Notes under the pieces: generated by a model
What the model was told of the DNA's origin: nothing
Databases searched by the model: none
What the model saw: only the letters and a program-made list of their open reading frames with translations
From: Saccharospirillum salsuginis
GTDB lineage: Bacteria; Pseudomonadota; Gammaproteobacteria; Pseudomonadales; Natronospirillaceae
Reading direction: 5' to 3'
DNA length: 64,000 nt
Assembly (NCBI RefSeq): GCF_014651855.1
Contig: NZ_BMXR01000001.1
Coordinates: 496,001-560,000 of the forward strand
Shown: in pieces, positions 45,884-54,162 of the stretch
Layout: each line of letters begins with the position of its first letter
Position numbering within the stretch: position 1 is the stretch's first letter
Position numbers and translations under genes: made by a program

Positions 45884-46747
45884 CTAGCCACATGAAGCGG
45901 CGTAATCGGTCATCTCATGAGGATAGCCGAAGGCACCGTAGTGCAAACATGTGGTGGCAGCCGCTTTCGCACCAAATGCCATGCTCTCGGCCGCCGACGC
46001 GCCCATGATCCTGGATGCCAGAAAGCCAGCGATGTAGGAATCGCCGGCACCCAGGGTATCCAGTGCATTGACGGCTTCGATGCTTTGAGTCAAAACACCC
46101 TCATCACCCAAATAGATGGCCCCTTGATCGCCCCGGGTCAGTAATATGTGTGCGACTCCCCGATCACGAATATGCTCCGCGAAACGAATCGCCTGCGAAT
46201 GAGACATCTCCGAACAGGAAAAGAATCCATATGTGATAAAGGGACATACACGGTCGAGACGGTCAACATCCTTGAACGTCGAAAAATCGTAAGACAGTGA
46301 AATGCATCGGCTGAGTACTTCAAGTTCCGAATCCAGATAACTGTAGGCACTGGTATGCAGCAAGCCGAATCGCTCGATATAGTCGAGATCGGACTGATTG
46401 AAGTTCAGTTTCAGCTGGGACTGAACGCCCCCCTTATTGGATTGGCCAAATACTCGGTCTCCAGATTCGTTCAAACTGACATAGGCCTTACCGCTGTCTC
46501 CGTGGGCCACTCTTAACCGGGAGACGTCAAGGCTTTCTTTGATCAGCGATGCCTGGATGTGCTCTCCTTCCCTATCATTTCCGATGATACCCATGTAGCC
46601 CACGCGATCGAGTCCGTACCGTTTCGCCAGAACCGCTACATTCAGGGCATTCCCGCCCGGGTAAAAAAGATTCTGATCGACATAGTTGTCGACGACATTG
46701 TCACCCACGCCGATGAGCGTGTACTTCGAACCGTTCAAATCTTTCAT
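45884..46747 (-). CDS. frlD: PfkB-family sugar kinase, FrlD-like (fructosamine 6-kinase)
   Basis: The 287-residue ribokinase-fold protein has the substrate-site GGNALNVAV (31-39) and the ATP/anion-hole signature DTLGAGD (230-236) with the catalytic Asp. Its opening (GVGDNVVDNYVDQN then YPGGNALNVAV) and DRVFGQSNKGGV resemble E. coli FrlD (IGDNCVDIY, SGGNAVNVAV, DRVFGDYTEGV), which phosphorylates fructoselysine at C6. It lies 4 bp after the second permease gene, at the end of the operon. The precise amino partner of the fructosamine is unknown. Base composition is visibly lower in GC than in the flanking genes. Confidence 0.78.
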   Translation of the reverse strand: MKDLNGSKYTLIGVGDNVVDNYVDQNLFYPGGNALNVAVLAKRYGLDRVGYMGIIGNDREGEHIQASLIKESLDVSRLRVAHGDSGKAYVSLNESGDRVFGQSNKGGVQSQLKLNFNQSDLDYIERFGLLHTSAYSYLDSELEVLSRCISLSYDFSTFKDVDRLDRVCPFITYGFFSCSEMSHSQAIRFAEHIRDRGVAHILLTRGDQGAIYLGDEGVLTQSIEAVNALDTLGAGDSYIAGFLASRIMGASAAESMAFGAKAAATTCLHYGAFGYPHEMTDYAASCG

Positions 46748-46751
46748 CTGG

Positions 46752-47663
46752 TTACCCCTTTACAGATCCGGAAATCATGCCTCGAATGAAGCTTTTCTGC
46801 AGGAAAATAAACGCGACAATCAGTGGAATGGCGGAAATGACCAAGCCCGCCAGTAATACACCCCAATTGGTTTGCAGGGCGTCCCGAAACGCCATAAGGC
46901 CCGACGGGATAGTTTTTAACGAGTCGGAGTCGATAAAGATGATCGCGAAGAGGAACTCGTTCCACGTATAGTAGGCGGTAAGAACCCCGGCGGTGATCAG
47001 GATGGTCTTGCTGAGCGGCAAATAGATCTTGTGAAATATTTTCCAGGAGCTGTACCCGTCAATGTAGGCGGCCTCGTCCAGTTCCGAAGGAATCGTCAGG
47101 AAATACGCCCTGACCAATAAAATGGTGATGGGCAGACGATAGGCGACGTAAGGGACGATCAACGCCAGGTAGCTGTCGTGGAAACGGGTGACCTGCATCA
47201 GTTCATACAGAGGCACCAGGCTGACCTCGGGCGACACCAGCAAACCTCCGATCAGGAACAACAGCAAGGCGTTGCCGGCCGGCCCCTTGTACCGAATCAG
47301 CCCATAGGCACACAGAGCCGATATGTAGACCGTGAGACCGACCGAACTGGCGGAGACAATAAAACTGTTTAGAAAGTAGCTGGAGACACCGCCGTTCCAT
47401 GCGTCGACATAATTGCTGAACATCCATTCGGACGGGAGCGACCAGCTTGACGTATAGATTTCCTGGGTGGACTTCAATGAGTTGATCACCGTCCAGAACA
47501 ACGGATAAGTCACCACCAGCACGTACACCAGAAGGACTATCGAGCTGACCGAATAGCCGGTTACACTCAGTGCCCGTCCAAGAAGGGGTTTGAATCGCGT
47601 ATTCGAAGTCGACCGATCGTGTTCGGATGCGGTCCGCGCCAACGTATTCTCATGTGATGTCAT
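46752..47663 (-). CDS. Carbohydrate ABC transporter permease, MalG type (FrlM-like position)
   Basis: The 303-residue inner-membrane permease has six predicted helices after a polar N-terminal segment of about 30 residues. The EAA loop reads EAAYIDGYSSWKIFHKIYLP and is followed by YYTWNEFLFAIIFI. Its ATG overlaps the stop of the preceding permease as ATGA, so the two are translationally coupled. It occupies the position of frlM in the B. subtilis frlBONMD order. No cognate ATPase gene is present. Confidence 0.91.
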   Translation of the reverse strand: MTSHENTLARTASEHDRSTSNTRFKPLLGRALSVTGYSVSSIVLLVYVLVVTYPLFWTVINSLKSTQEIYTSSWSLPSEWMFSNYVDAWNGGVSSYFLNSFIVSASSVGLTVYISALCAYGLIRYKGPAGNALLLFLIGGLLVSPEVSLVPLYELMQVTRFHDSYLALIVPYVAYRLPITILLVRAYFLTIPSELDEAAYIDGYSSWKIFHKIYLPLSKTILITAGVLTAYYTWNEFLFAIIFIDSDSLKTIPSGLMAFRDALQTNWGVLLAGLVISAIPLIVAFIFLQKSFIRGMISGSVKG

Positions 47664-48544
47664 CGTGATTGCCTCCCGGTTTTGGACATCCGCAGCTGCA
47701 CAGCCAACACGGTCATAGTCATGGCGAACACAACCACCGCGATCGCAGAGGCATATCCCATCCGATCCTGATTGAATGCCGACTCGTAAAGATAGGTCGC
47801 CAATACCGAGCTGGAATAACCCGGGCCACCACCGGTCAGGATGTAGGGTTCTCCAAACACGGTGAACGATTGGGCTACCGTAACAATGAAGACCACCAGC
47901 AGGATCTCTTTCGACTGAGGCAAGGTGACATGGATGAACTGCTGAATCTTCGAAGCGCCATCCAGAGAGCTCGCTTCATAGAGATCCTTCGATATGGTCT
48001 GGATGGAAACAATGAACAACAGTGCGGTATAGCCCATGCTCTGCCATTGAGATATCGCGATCACCGCATAGATGGCGGTGTCGGAGCTGCCGAGCCAAGG
48101 CTGACGTAAATGCTCGAGTCCGATACCGGCCAGTATCTGGTTGAACAATCCGGTGATCGGATCATAGAAAAACTGAAATACAAAGGCGACGATGGTGACA
48201 GAGAGCAACACCGGCACAAAATACAAGACACGCAACAAGGGAGCGATCTTCCGGAAAAAGCGATCTTCCAGTATCGCCGCTATGATAAAACTGCAGATCA
48301 CCTGAAAAAACACCGAAATAGCGGCATACTTCAGGTTATTGATCAGTGATATCCGGACGGCTTCATCCTGAATCAGCTCTTTGAAGTTCTCCCATCCGAC
48401 ATATACCTTTCCAGGAGAAATAGCCGAAAACTCATAGAAACTGTAAACGAAATTCAGAATCAATGGGTAGTACACGAACACAACCGTCAAGGCCGCAGCC
48501 GGTACCACGAAAATCAATGGACTGTATCGATTTGATCGGGTCAT
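47660..48544 (-). CDS. Carbohydrate ABC transporter permease, MalF type (FrlN-like position)
   Basis: The 294-residue permease has six predicted helices (first at about 10-30). The EAA loop reads EASSLDGASKIQQFIHVTLP, and VFGEPYILTGGGPGYSSSVL is the usual late loop. Two adjacent ATG codons (48547 and 48544) follow a GGAGG site; the second has the better spacing of 7 nt. It lies downstream of the binding-protein gene and upstream of the MalG-type gene, the same order as in B. subtilis frl. Confidence 0.91.
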   Translation of the reverse strand: MTRSNRYSPLIFVVPAAALTVVFVYYPLILNFVYSFYEFSAISPGKVYVGWENFKELIQDEAVRISLINNLKYAAISVFFQVICSFIIAAILEDRFFRKIAPLLRVLYFVPVLLSVTIVAFVFQFFYDPITGLFNQILAGIGLEHLRQPWLGSSDTAIYAVIAISQWQSMGYTALLFIVSIQTISKDLYEASSLDGASKIQQFIHVTLPQSKEILLVVFIVTVAQSFTVFGEPYILTGGGPGYSSSVLATYLYESAFNQDRMGYASAIAVVVFAMTMTVLAVQLRMSKTGRQSR

Positions 48545-48601
48545 CATCAAGCCTCCAACAGATTGAAAGCCGACCGGCATACCCCGGCCGGCTTTCAATA
48601 C

Positions 48602-49873
48602 TTAGCTCGTCGCGTCCTGACGAACTTCCGCGGCTACCCGCTGAACGTCCCGCATAACCTGCTCGGCCGTCTTGGATCCTTCCAGCATCAACTGCACGCC
48701 GTTCATGTAAGCATTCACGATGCGGATATCCAAAGCGTTGTCGAGCCACAGGTACATGCCGTCGGCGTCTGCGATTTGTTCCGCGGCTGCCACCTGACTC
48801 GAACTCGCGGTTTCATCGGTCACCGCCCCGACAGCGGAGCTGATGAATCCGGTGGTGGCGGTCAGTTGCTCGGCCGTCTCACCCGCGACCAGAAATTTGA
48901 TCAGTCGATAGGACGCCTCCGGGTGCTGAGTTTTGGCCGACACCATGTAACCTTCAGGAGCGCCTTGCATGGTCCGCTGCTGACCATCGCCATTCTCAAA
49001 GACCGGGAAGTTGGTTGACGCCCAGTCGAAACCAGCGTCTTCTTCCAGATAACGAATTTCACCGTACTCAAGATAGTTCATGGCGGCACGGCCGGCGATG
49101 AACATGCTGCGTTCGGTGGAGTGATCCGTTGCGTTCGTAAACTGGTTCGAACAACTGTCGACCATGCGCTTCAGCTCCTCGAGGGCTGTTACGTAAGCCG
49201 GATCGGTGAAACGACCGGATGAACGCTGGTAGTCGGATTCGATGACACTCGGTTCGACAATGCGTTCATTGAACGTACCGACCCAATGACTGATAGCCCA
49301 ATGCTCCTTGGAACTGAACACCACGGGAATGGCACCCATGTCCTTGAAGGTTTCGCAGGATGCCAGCAAGTCGTCGAACGTTTGTGGAGGCGCTAATCCG
49401 GCCTGTTCGTAAAGATCCACATTGTAGAACAATGCCTTTCCGTTCATTTGCCAGGGCAAACCGTAAACCTCTCCGTCGTATCGGAACGGTTCGACCTGGG
49501 ACAGGAGGATATTGTCTTCCAACCAGTTCCGGTCGCTGTCGATAAAGCTCTCCAGGCTCAGCACATTGCCGTTTCGAGCCAGATTGTCGCCGAACTCCCC
49601 GCTCCAGGAGAAAAAGACATCCGGCGCATTGGAACTGCCAAGAATGACACGCAACTTGTCCTTGTAGGAATCGTTCAGTACCTGATCGATATTGACTTCG
49701 ATGTTTGGATTTTGACGCTCAAAAGCCTCGACACGCGCTTCGATGAAGGACCGTATCGGTTCGTTGGGCCAGCGGTGGAACAGATCCAGCTCGATGGTTT
49801 CCGCATTGGCGATACTGGATCCGGTGACGGCCATGACCAGGATCGCATTGCTTATTGTTGTACGCTTAAACAT
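48602..49873 (-). CDS. ABC transporter sugar-binding protein (FrlO-like position)
   Basis: The 423-residue precursor starts FKRTTISNAILVMAVTGSSI and has a signal peptide ending ANA. The mature part has the family-1 binding-protein pattern: ELDLFHRWPNEPIRSFIEAR, SSNAPDVFFSWSGEFGDNLA and YGLPWQMNGKALFYNVDLYE. The ATG at 49873 is chosen because it starts the signal peptide; the frame is open further upstream. It lies 63 bp after the SIS-domain gene. Import of a fructosamine-type (Amadori) compound is inferred from the enzymes on either side. Confidence 0.88.
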   Translation of the reverse strand: MFKRTTISNAILVMAVTGSSIANAETIELDLFHRWPNEPIRSFIEARVEAFERQNPNIEVNIDQVLNDSYKDKLRVILGSSNAPDVFFSWSGEFGDNLARNGNVLSLESFIDSDRNWLEDNILLSQVEPFRYDGEVYGLPWQMNGKALFYNVDLYEQAGLAPPQTFDDLLASCETFKDMGAIPVVFSSKEHWAISHWVGTFNERIVEPSVIESDYQRSSGRFTDPAYVTALEELKRMVDSCSNQFTNATDHSTERSMFIAGRAAMNYLEYGEIRYLEEDAGFDWASTNFPVFENGDGQQRTMQGAPEGYMVSAKTQHPEASYRLIKFLVAGETAEQLTATTGFISSAVGAVTDETASSSQVAAAEQIADADGMYLWLDNALDIRIVNAYMNGVQLMLEGSKTAEQVMRDVQRVAAEVRQDATS

Positions 49874-49936
49874 CCTGCTTACCTCATGATTTGTCGAATA
49901 GGGTTGATGGCCGGAATTACCCGGCCGGGCTACCAA

Positions 49937-50920
49937 TCAATAATCCATTTTCCACATGTACCGCCGCACCGTCAGAGGGTGACCGCGGTCTTCCGCCAAT
50001 CGGTTGGCATACGCGCGCAACAGATAGCCGAATACGATTTGAGTGATATATTCCCGCGCTTGTTCGGGAACATCGCTGAAGTCGAACTCCTTCGCATCCA
50101 GCACAATATTTTTCTGGGAGAACTTCTTGCTGAACGCCAGAGCACGCTCTTCCTGGGGGCGAGTCGAGTCCAGACCCAGAAGAGTAATGATGGGCGTATC
50201 GAAATCCGTCACCTCGAAGGGGCCGTGAAAGTACTCTCCCGCATGAATGGCGTTCGAATGAATCCACTGCATTTCCATGAGAATGCAGATTGCGAATGAG
50301 TAAGCCGGCCCGTAGTTGGAGCCACTGGCCATAGTGTAAATCACCGGCTCCCGCTTGTAGGCCTGCCCGAATGACACGATGCGTTCCGCATGGGATCGAA
50401 TGACTCGCTCCACCACTCCGGCAATGTTCTTCTGCGCCGAGACAATGGCGGGATACTTGCTGTTCCCTTCCCGGGTTTCCAATAATTTGAACAGCAGTTT
50501 ATTGAACACGCAGGCGGCGGCGCGGTCATTGGCTTCGCTCGGTGCCAGTTCGTACTCAATGCAGTGATCCACCGTTGTTCCCAGAGGAGATGAGGGATCC
50601 GTGGTCAGACCGACCGTCAAGGCGCCCTTCGACTGGGCGAATTCAGCGGCGGCCACGGTTTCGGGTGTGTTACCGGACATGGAAGACACCACAACGAGAC
50701 TGTCTTTACCCAGCCGGGCCGGCGCCCGTTGCACGAACTCGGCTGAATTGTAGGCGTCGGACGTTAAAGTCGTGGATTCCCGGTCGATCAGGTATTTGTT
50801 TGGGGTCATCAGGGCGTAAGATCCGCCGCAGGCGACAAAGTAGATGTCCTTCAGGCCTTCTATGGCCTGAATGGCACCAATGGCCTGCTCGATTTGTTGG
50901 TCGATTTCCGAGGTACTCAT
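49937..50920 (-). CDS. frlB: SIS-domain sugar-phosphate deglycase, FrlB-like
   Basis: The 327-residue protein has two SIS domains. The first has DIYFVACGGSYALMTPNKYL and the phosphate-loop VVSSMSGNTPETV. The second has HAGEYFHGPFEV, with Glu229 and His232 matching the ESGEFRHGPLEI active-site segment of E. coli FrlB. The C-terminus RRYMWKMDY resembles FrlB RRYYGGLVEY. FrlB cleaves fructoselysine 6-phosphate to glucose 6-phosphate and lysine. It is the first gene of the operon, with a GGAG site, an 18-bp palindrome and a consensus-like promoter upstream. It is distinct from GlmS, which carries a glutaminase domain. Confidence 0.8.
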   Translation of the reverse strand: MSTSEIDQQIEQAIGAIQAIEGLKDIYFVACGGSYALMTPNKYLIDRESTTLTSDAYNSAEFVQRAPARLGKDSLVVVSSMSGNTPETVAAAEFAQSKGALTVGLTTDPSSPLGTTVDHCIEYELAPSEANDRAAACVFNKLLFKLLETREGNSKYPAIVSAQKNIAGVVERVIRSHAERIVSFGQAYKREPVIYTMASGSNYGPAYSFAICILMEMQWIHSNAIHAGEYFHGPFEVTDFDTPIITLLGLDSTRPQEERALAFSKKFSQKNIVLDAKEFDFSDVPEQAREYITQIVFGYLLRAYANRLAEDRGHPLTVRRYMWKMDY

Positions 50921-50932
50921 AGCTTCTCCAAG

Positions 50933-50950
50933 TGACGTTATATAACGTCA
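50933..50950. promoter_or_regulatory. Perfect 18-bp operator-like palindrome (O1)
   Basis: TGACGTTATATAACGTCA is self-complementary over all 18 bases. It lies 12 bp upstream of the frlB-like start, in the transcript leader. The most likely binder is the UTRA/GntR regulator at 45139-45858. Confidence 0.7.
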
Positions 50951-50990
50951 TATCTGTAAATAAAAATTTTTTGGCTCCAGAGCTGCTGAA

Positions 50991-51019
50991 ACCATAATCT
51001 TCAAAATATAACGTGTCAA
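50991..51019 (-). promoter_or_regulatory. Sigma70 promoter of the fructosamine-type operon
   Basis: On the minus strand, a perfect TTGACA -35 box (51019-51014) and a TATGGT -10 box (50996-50991) are separated by 17 bp. Transcription would start near 50984, upstream of the 18-bp palindrome. Confidence 0.65.
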
Positions 51020-51029
51020 TACGTCTTAT
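51008..51029. promoter_or_regulatory. Second operator-like dyad (O2) over the -35 box
   Basis: ATAACGT (51008-51014) and ACGTCTTAT (51021-51029) form an imperfect dyad that shares the ATAACGT half-site with O1. It covers the -35 element, consistent with repression. Confidence 0.5.
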
Positions 51030-51199
51030 TGTGTTTTTTGTTCGTTGCAGATTTCAAAGACAGCTTTTCTTGATGCTTGAACACGGTTCCAGCCCCGATA
51101 CTTAGGCTCGCTTGTTTGAACGCTGACCAGCCGATACACTCAATCTCTCTTTCGGATTACCCCCGAACACCCACTCGACGCTTCGCAGGTTCACACGGA

Positions 51200-51862
51200 A
51201 TGGAGACGATACTGGTCGTTGAAGACCATGAGCAGATGCAGGCTTGGCTGCGTGAAGTCGCTGAAATGGCCTTCCACGACGCAGAGGTCGTCACAGCCAG
51301 CACCCTGGGCCAGGCGCGCAAGCACCTCGAAACCCGGCGTTTCAGCCTGGCGTTGGTCGATATCGGCCTGCCCGACGGCAACGGCATCGATCTGATTCGG
51401 GAGTTGGCGACGCAGACCGAACCGGAGTGTTATCCGGTCGTTACCACCATCTACGACGACGACCAGCACCTGTTTTCGGCACTGGAAGCCGGCGCCAAGG
51501 GGTATCTGTTGAAGGACCAGCCGCGCGAGCGACTGTGCGACCAGTTGAAGGGCATCAGCCGGGGCGAACCGCCATTGTCCCCCAGCGTGGCCCGACGCAT
51601 CCTTCGGTATTTCCAGCCATCGACCGGTTCATCTCTGGAAGAAAACGCTCAAAACGAGAACCACCTCACAAATCGGGAAACCGAGGTGCTGCGATTGCTG
51701 GCGCGGGGGCTGAAACGCAACGAGATCGCCGAGCGGCTGGGCATCACCGCCAACACCGTCGCCGGCTACGTGAAAACCATTTACCGCAAACTCAATATCT
51801 CCGGGCGTTCGGAAGCCACGCTTCAAGCCGTGAAAATGGGGCTGATCGACCGGGATGACTGA
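51200..51862 (+). CDS. NarL/LuxR-family response regulator
   Basis: The 220-residue regulator has a receiver domain with phospho-acceptor Asp54 (LALVDIGLPDGNG), the acidic pair at VVEDHEQ, and Lys105 in GYLLKDQP. A LuxR-type helix-turn-helix follows at about 155-215 (LTNRETEVLRLLARGLKRNE, TANTVAGYVKTIYRKL). The ATG at 51200 begins the canonical METILVVEDH; the longer open frame upstream is unlikely. It overlaps the sensor-kinase gene by 8 bp and is surely its partner. Confidence 0.93.
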   Translation: METILVVEDHEQMQAWLREVAEMAFHDAEVVTASTLGQARKHLETRRFSLALVDIGLPDGNGIDLIRELATQTEPECYPVVTTIYDDDQHLFSALEAGAKGYLLKDQPRERLCDQLKGISRGEPPLSPSVARRILRYFQPSTGSSLEENAQNENHLTNRETEVLRLLARGLKRNEIAERLGITANTVAGYVKTIYRKLNISGRSEATLQAVKMGLIDRDD

Positions 51863-54062
51863 TGTTGTGACCACCGGTCGGCAATGGGCGCCGCTGCAGA
51901 TCCTGCTGTCGGTGGCGCTGACCTTGCTGTTGTCGATCGTGATGTCGGTCTGGATCAAGATCCACGAACCCTGGACCGGGGTCGAACTGGTCACGCATGA
52001 GGCCGGCTGGCAGGTGGTGTCGGTTCAGTCCGGCTCGCCCGCCGACGGGCTTCTGGCCATCGGCGATGTGGTCCGGTCGGTCCACGCCGACGGCGATACC
52101 GTGACGCTTGCCGGCCAGGCCCGATACACCAACCCGCACGAACACCCCACCTATGCCTCGCTGAACGCCTATCTGGCCTTCGAGGACCGCCTGGCCCGAC
52201 TGGTGTATGCCGACGCATTCCGGGTGCAACTGGACGACGGCCGGCGCATCGCCCTGGAACCGGCCAAGCGGCGCCCCTGGCACACCATTCCCAGCGGTTT
52301 CTGGTTGTTGCACACCTTCGGTTTTCTGGCGGCCACGGTCGGTGTCGCCGTCTGGGCGTTTCAGCAAACCCAGAAGGCGACCGGGCTGCTGGCCCTCTCC
52401 GGTCTCGGTTTTTATGTCGCGACCTGGTTCCACAGCATCTGGCACGTCCGCGAGTGGGCCGTACCGGCCCCCTGGCTGGATGTCATGCTGCGGGGGAATC
52501 ACCTGGGCCTGCACCTGATGTTGTCCACCCTGGCCATGCTGATCGCGACATACCCGCAACAGGTCGGACGCTGGACGGCCAGCGGCGTGGCGGTCTTCGT
52601 GGCGCTGGTGCAATTGAACGAGAACCTGCAATGGCTTGACTGGCCCGGCCACAGTTTTTATACGCCCTTGCTGGTGTACTACCTGATCGGCATCGCACTG
52701 GCCGTCATCCAGTGGCGCCGGGCCCGCTACAGCCCGCTCGACCGGGGCGCCCTGCGCTGGGTACTGCTGTCCATCCTGCTGGCGATGGGCGCGGGCATGA
52801 CCAGTTATTTCCTGCCCCTGCTGTTCGAGGTACCACCGTTCACCGGCATCACCACCATGGTCGGCCTCGCTACCTTGATGTACTTGGGGTTCGTATTAGG
52901 CGTATTGCGCTACCGGTTGTTCGATCTGGAACGCTGGTGGTTCATGGCTTGGGCCTGGTTTCTGGGCGGCCTGGTGGTCATCCTGGTCGATTGGCTGGTG
53001 ATCTCCCTGTTCGGCATGGACACCCTCTATGCCCTGGGCATCGCCCTGATTCTGGTCGGCTGGGTGTATTTCCCGATCCGCCAGTGGTTGTGGCGCAAAC
53101 TGACGGCATCGGTCGAGATTCGCATGGAGCAGTACCTGCCGGAATTCGTGCAGACCATGTACACCGAACGGGAAGAAAACCTGGAAGCGGTGTGGAAGAA
53201 CCTGTTGCAGCGCATCTACCAGCCGCTGGCGATCGACACGACGGCTCCGGTCTCCGAGGCGCGCCTGCACACCAACGGTTCGCGTATGGACGTGCCGGCG
53301 TTCACGCTCGACGGACCCGGTCTGCGCCTGCATTACAGCCAGGCCGGCCGCCGGCTGTTTTCCAACCGCGACCGGGAAATCGCCGCCGCCCTGGTCACCA
53401 TCGCCCAGCGCATCGGCAGTGTGCGACAAGCGCAACAGGCCGGCGCCCGCCAGGAACGGCAACGCATCCAGCGCGACCTGCACGACGATGTCGGCGGACG
53501 CCTGCTGACGCTGATTCACAGCACCGACGACGACCGACAGCGCACCCAGGCCCGCATGGCGATGGCCGCCCTGCGCGAGGTCACCAATGCGCTCGACGAT
53601 AATCAGCGCTATACCCTGGCCGACCTGCTGGACCGCTGCCGCGCCCATCTGGAGGAACGACTGGACGTATCCGGCGTCGCGCTGCGCTGGGAAGATGAAA
53701 TCGAGGACGCCGATCCGACACTGAGCCCCCGCCAGTTCATCAATATCCAGCGCGTTATCGACGAAGCCACCACCAACGCCCTGAAGCATGCCCGTCCCAC
53801 GGTGGTGAAGGCCCGCATCCGATCCGAGGCGGACCATCTGATTCTGACCCTGCGCAATGACGGTTTGTGCGACGACGCCCCTCTGGAGCCCTCTTCGGGC
53901 CGGGGGTTGCACAACATGCGCACGCGTCTGGAGGAGATCGACGGCACGATCACGACCGGCCCGTTCATGGACGGCGAGGCGTCCTGGTACGGCGTGGAGA
54001 TCCGGGTCCCGATCCACCCCAAATCCGACGTCTTGTCAACGCGGTCCACCTTTCTGGCCTAA
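51855..54062 (+). CDS. Sensor histidine kinase (HisKA_3 type) with N-terminal PDZ-like domain
   Basis: The 735-residue kinase has TM1 at about 15-33 and then a PDZ-like module at about 40-95 (WQVVSVQSGSPADGLLAIGD), probably outside the membrane. A block of seven to eight membrane helices spans about 145-410. The cytoplasmic part has a GAF-like or linker region, the phospho-acceptor His543 in RIQRDLHDDVGG, and an HATPase domain with N-box DEATTNALKHA and GRGLHNMRTRL. The 8-bp overlap with the response-regulator gene indicates coupling. The stimulus is unknown. Confidence 0.92.
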   Translation: MTDVVTTGRQWAPLQILLSVALTLLLSIVMSVWIKIHEPWTGVELVTHEAGWQVVSVQSGSPADGLLAIGDVVRSVHADGDTVTLAGQARYTNPHEHPTYASLNAYLAFEDRLARLVYADAFRVQLDDGRRIALEPAKRRPWHTIPSGFWLLHTFGFLAATVGVAVWAFQQTQKATGLLALSGLGFYVATWFHSIWHVREWAVPAPWLDVMLRGNHLGLHLMLSTLAMLIATYPQQVGRWTASGVAVFVALVQLNENLQWLDWPGHSFYTPLLVYYLIGIALAVIQWRRARYSPLDRGALRWVLLSILLAMGAGMTSYFLPLLFEVPPFTGITTMVGLATLMYLGFVLGVLRYRLFDLERWWFMAWAWFLGGLVVILVDWLVISLFGMDTLYALGIALILVGWVYFPIRQWLWRKLTASVEIRMEQYLPEFVQTMYTEREENLEAVWKNLLQRIYQPLAIDTTAPVSEARLHTNGSRMDVPAFTLDGPGLRLHYSQAGRRLFSNRDREIAAALVTIAQRIGSVRQAQQAGARQERQRIQRDLHDDVGGRLLTLIHSTDDDRQRTQARMAMAALREVTNALDDNQRYTLADLLDRCRAHLEERLDVSGVALRWEDEIEDADPTLSPRQFINIQRVIDEATTNALKHARPTVVKARIRSEADHLILTLRNDGLCDDAPLEPSSGRGLHNMRTRLEEIDGTITTGPFMDGEASWYGVEIRVPIHPKSDVLSTRSTFLA

Positions 54063-54090
54063 CCCCCCGTTTGGGGGGCCCCGACCGGGG
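54063..54090. terminator. Two short GC-rich hairpins after the kinase gene
   Basis: CCCCCC-GTTT-GGGGGG (54063-54078) is followed at once by CCCC-GACC-GGGG (54079-54090). There is no T-run, so termination is doubtful; an attenuating or stabilising structure is possible. Confidence 0.35.
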
Positions 54091-54162
54091 TCTGGTCGAA
54101 AGTCACCCACGCTTTACACTGATTCTCCACTTGCAGTCGAGAGACCGAACAGGTGGAGATGG

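Noticed and set aside
49937..50920. Glucosamine-6-phosphate synthase or deaminase
   Set aside because: There is no glutaminase domain, and the GEYFHGPFEV segment plus kinase and transporter context fit the FrlB deglycase group better.
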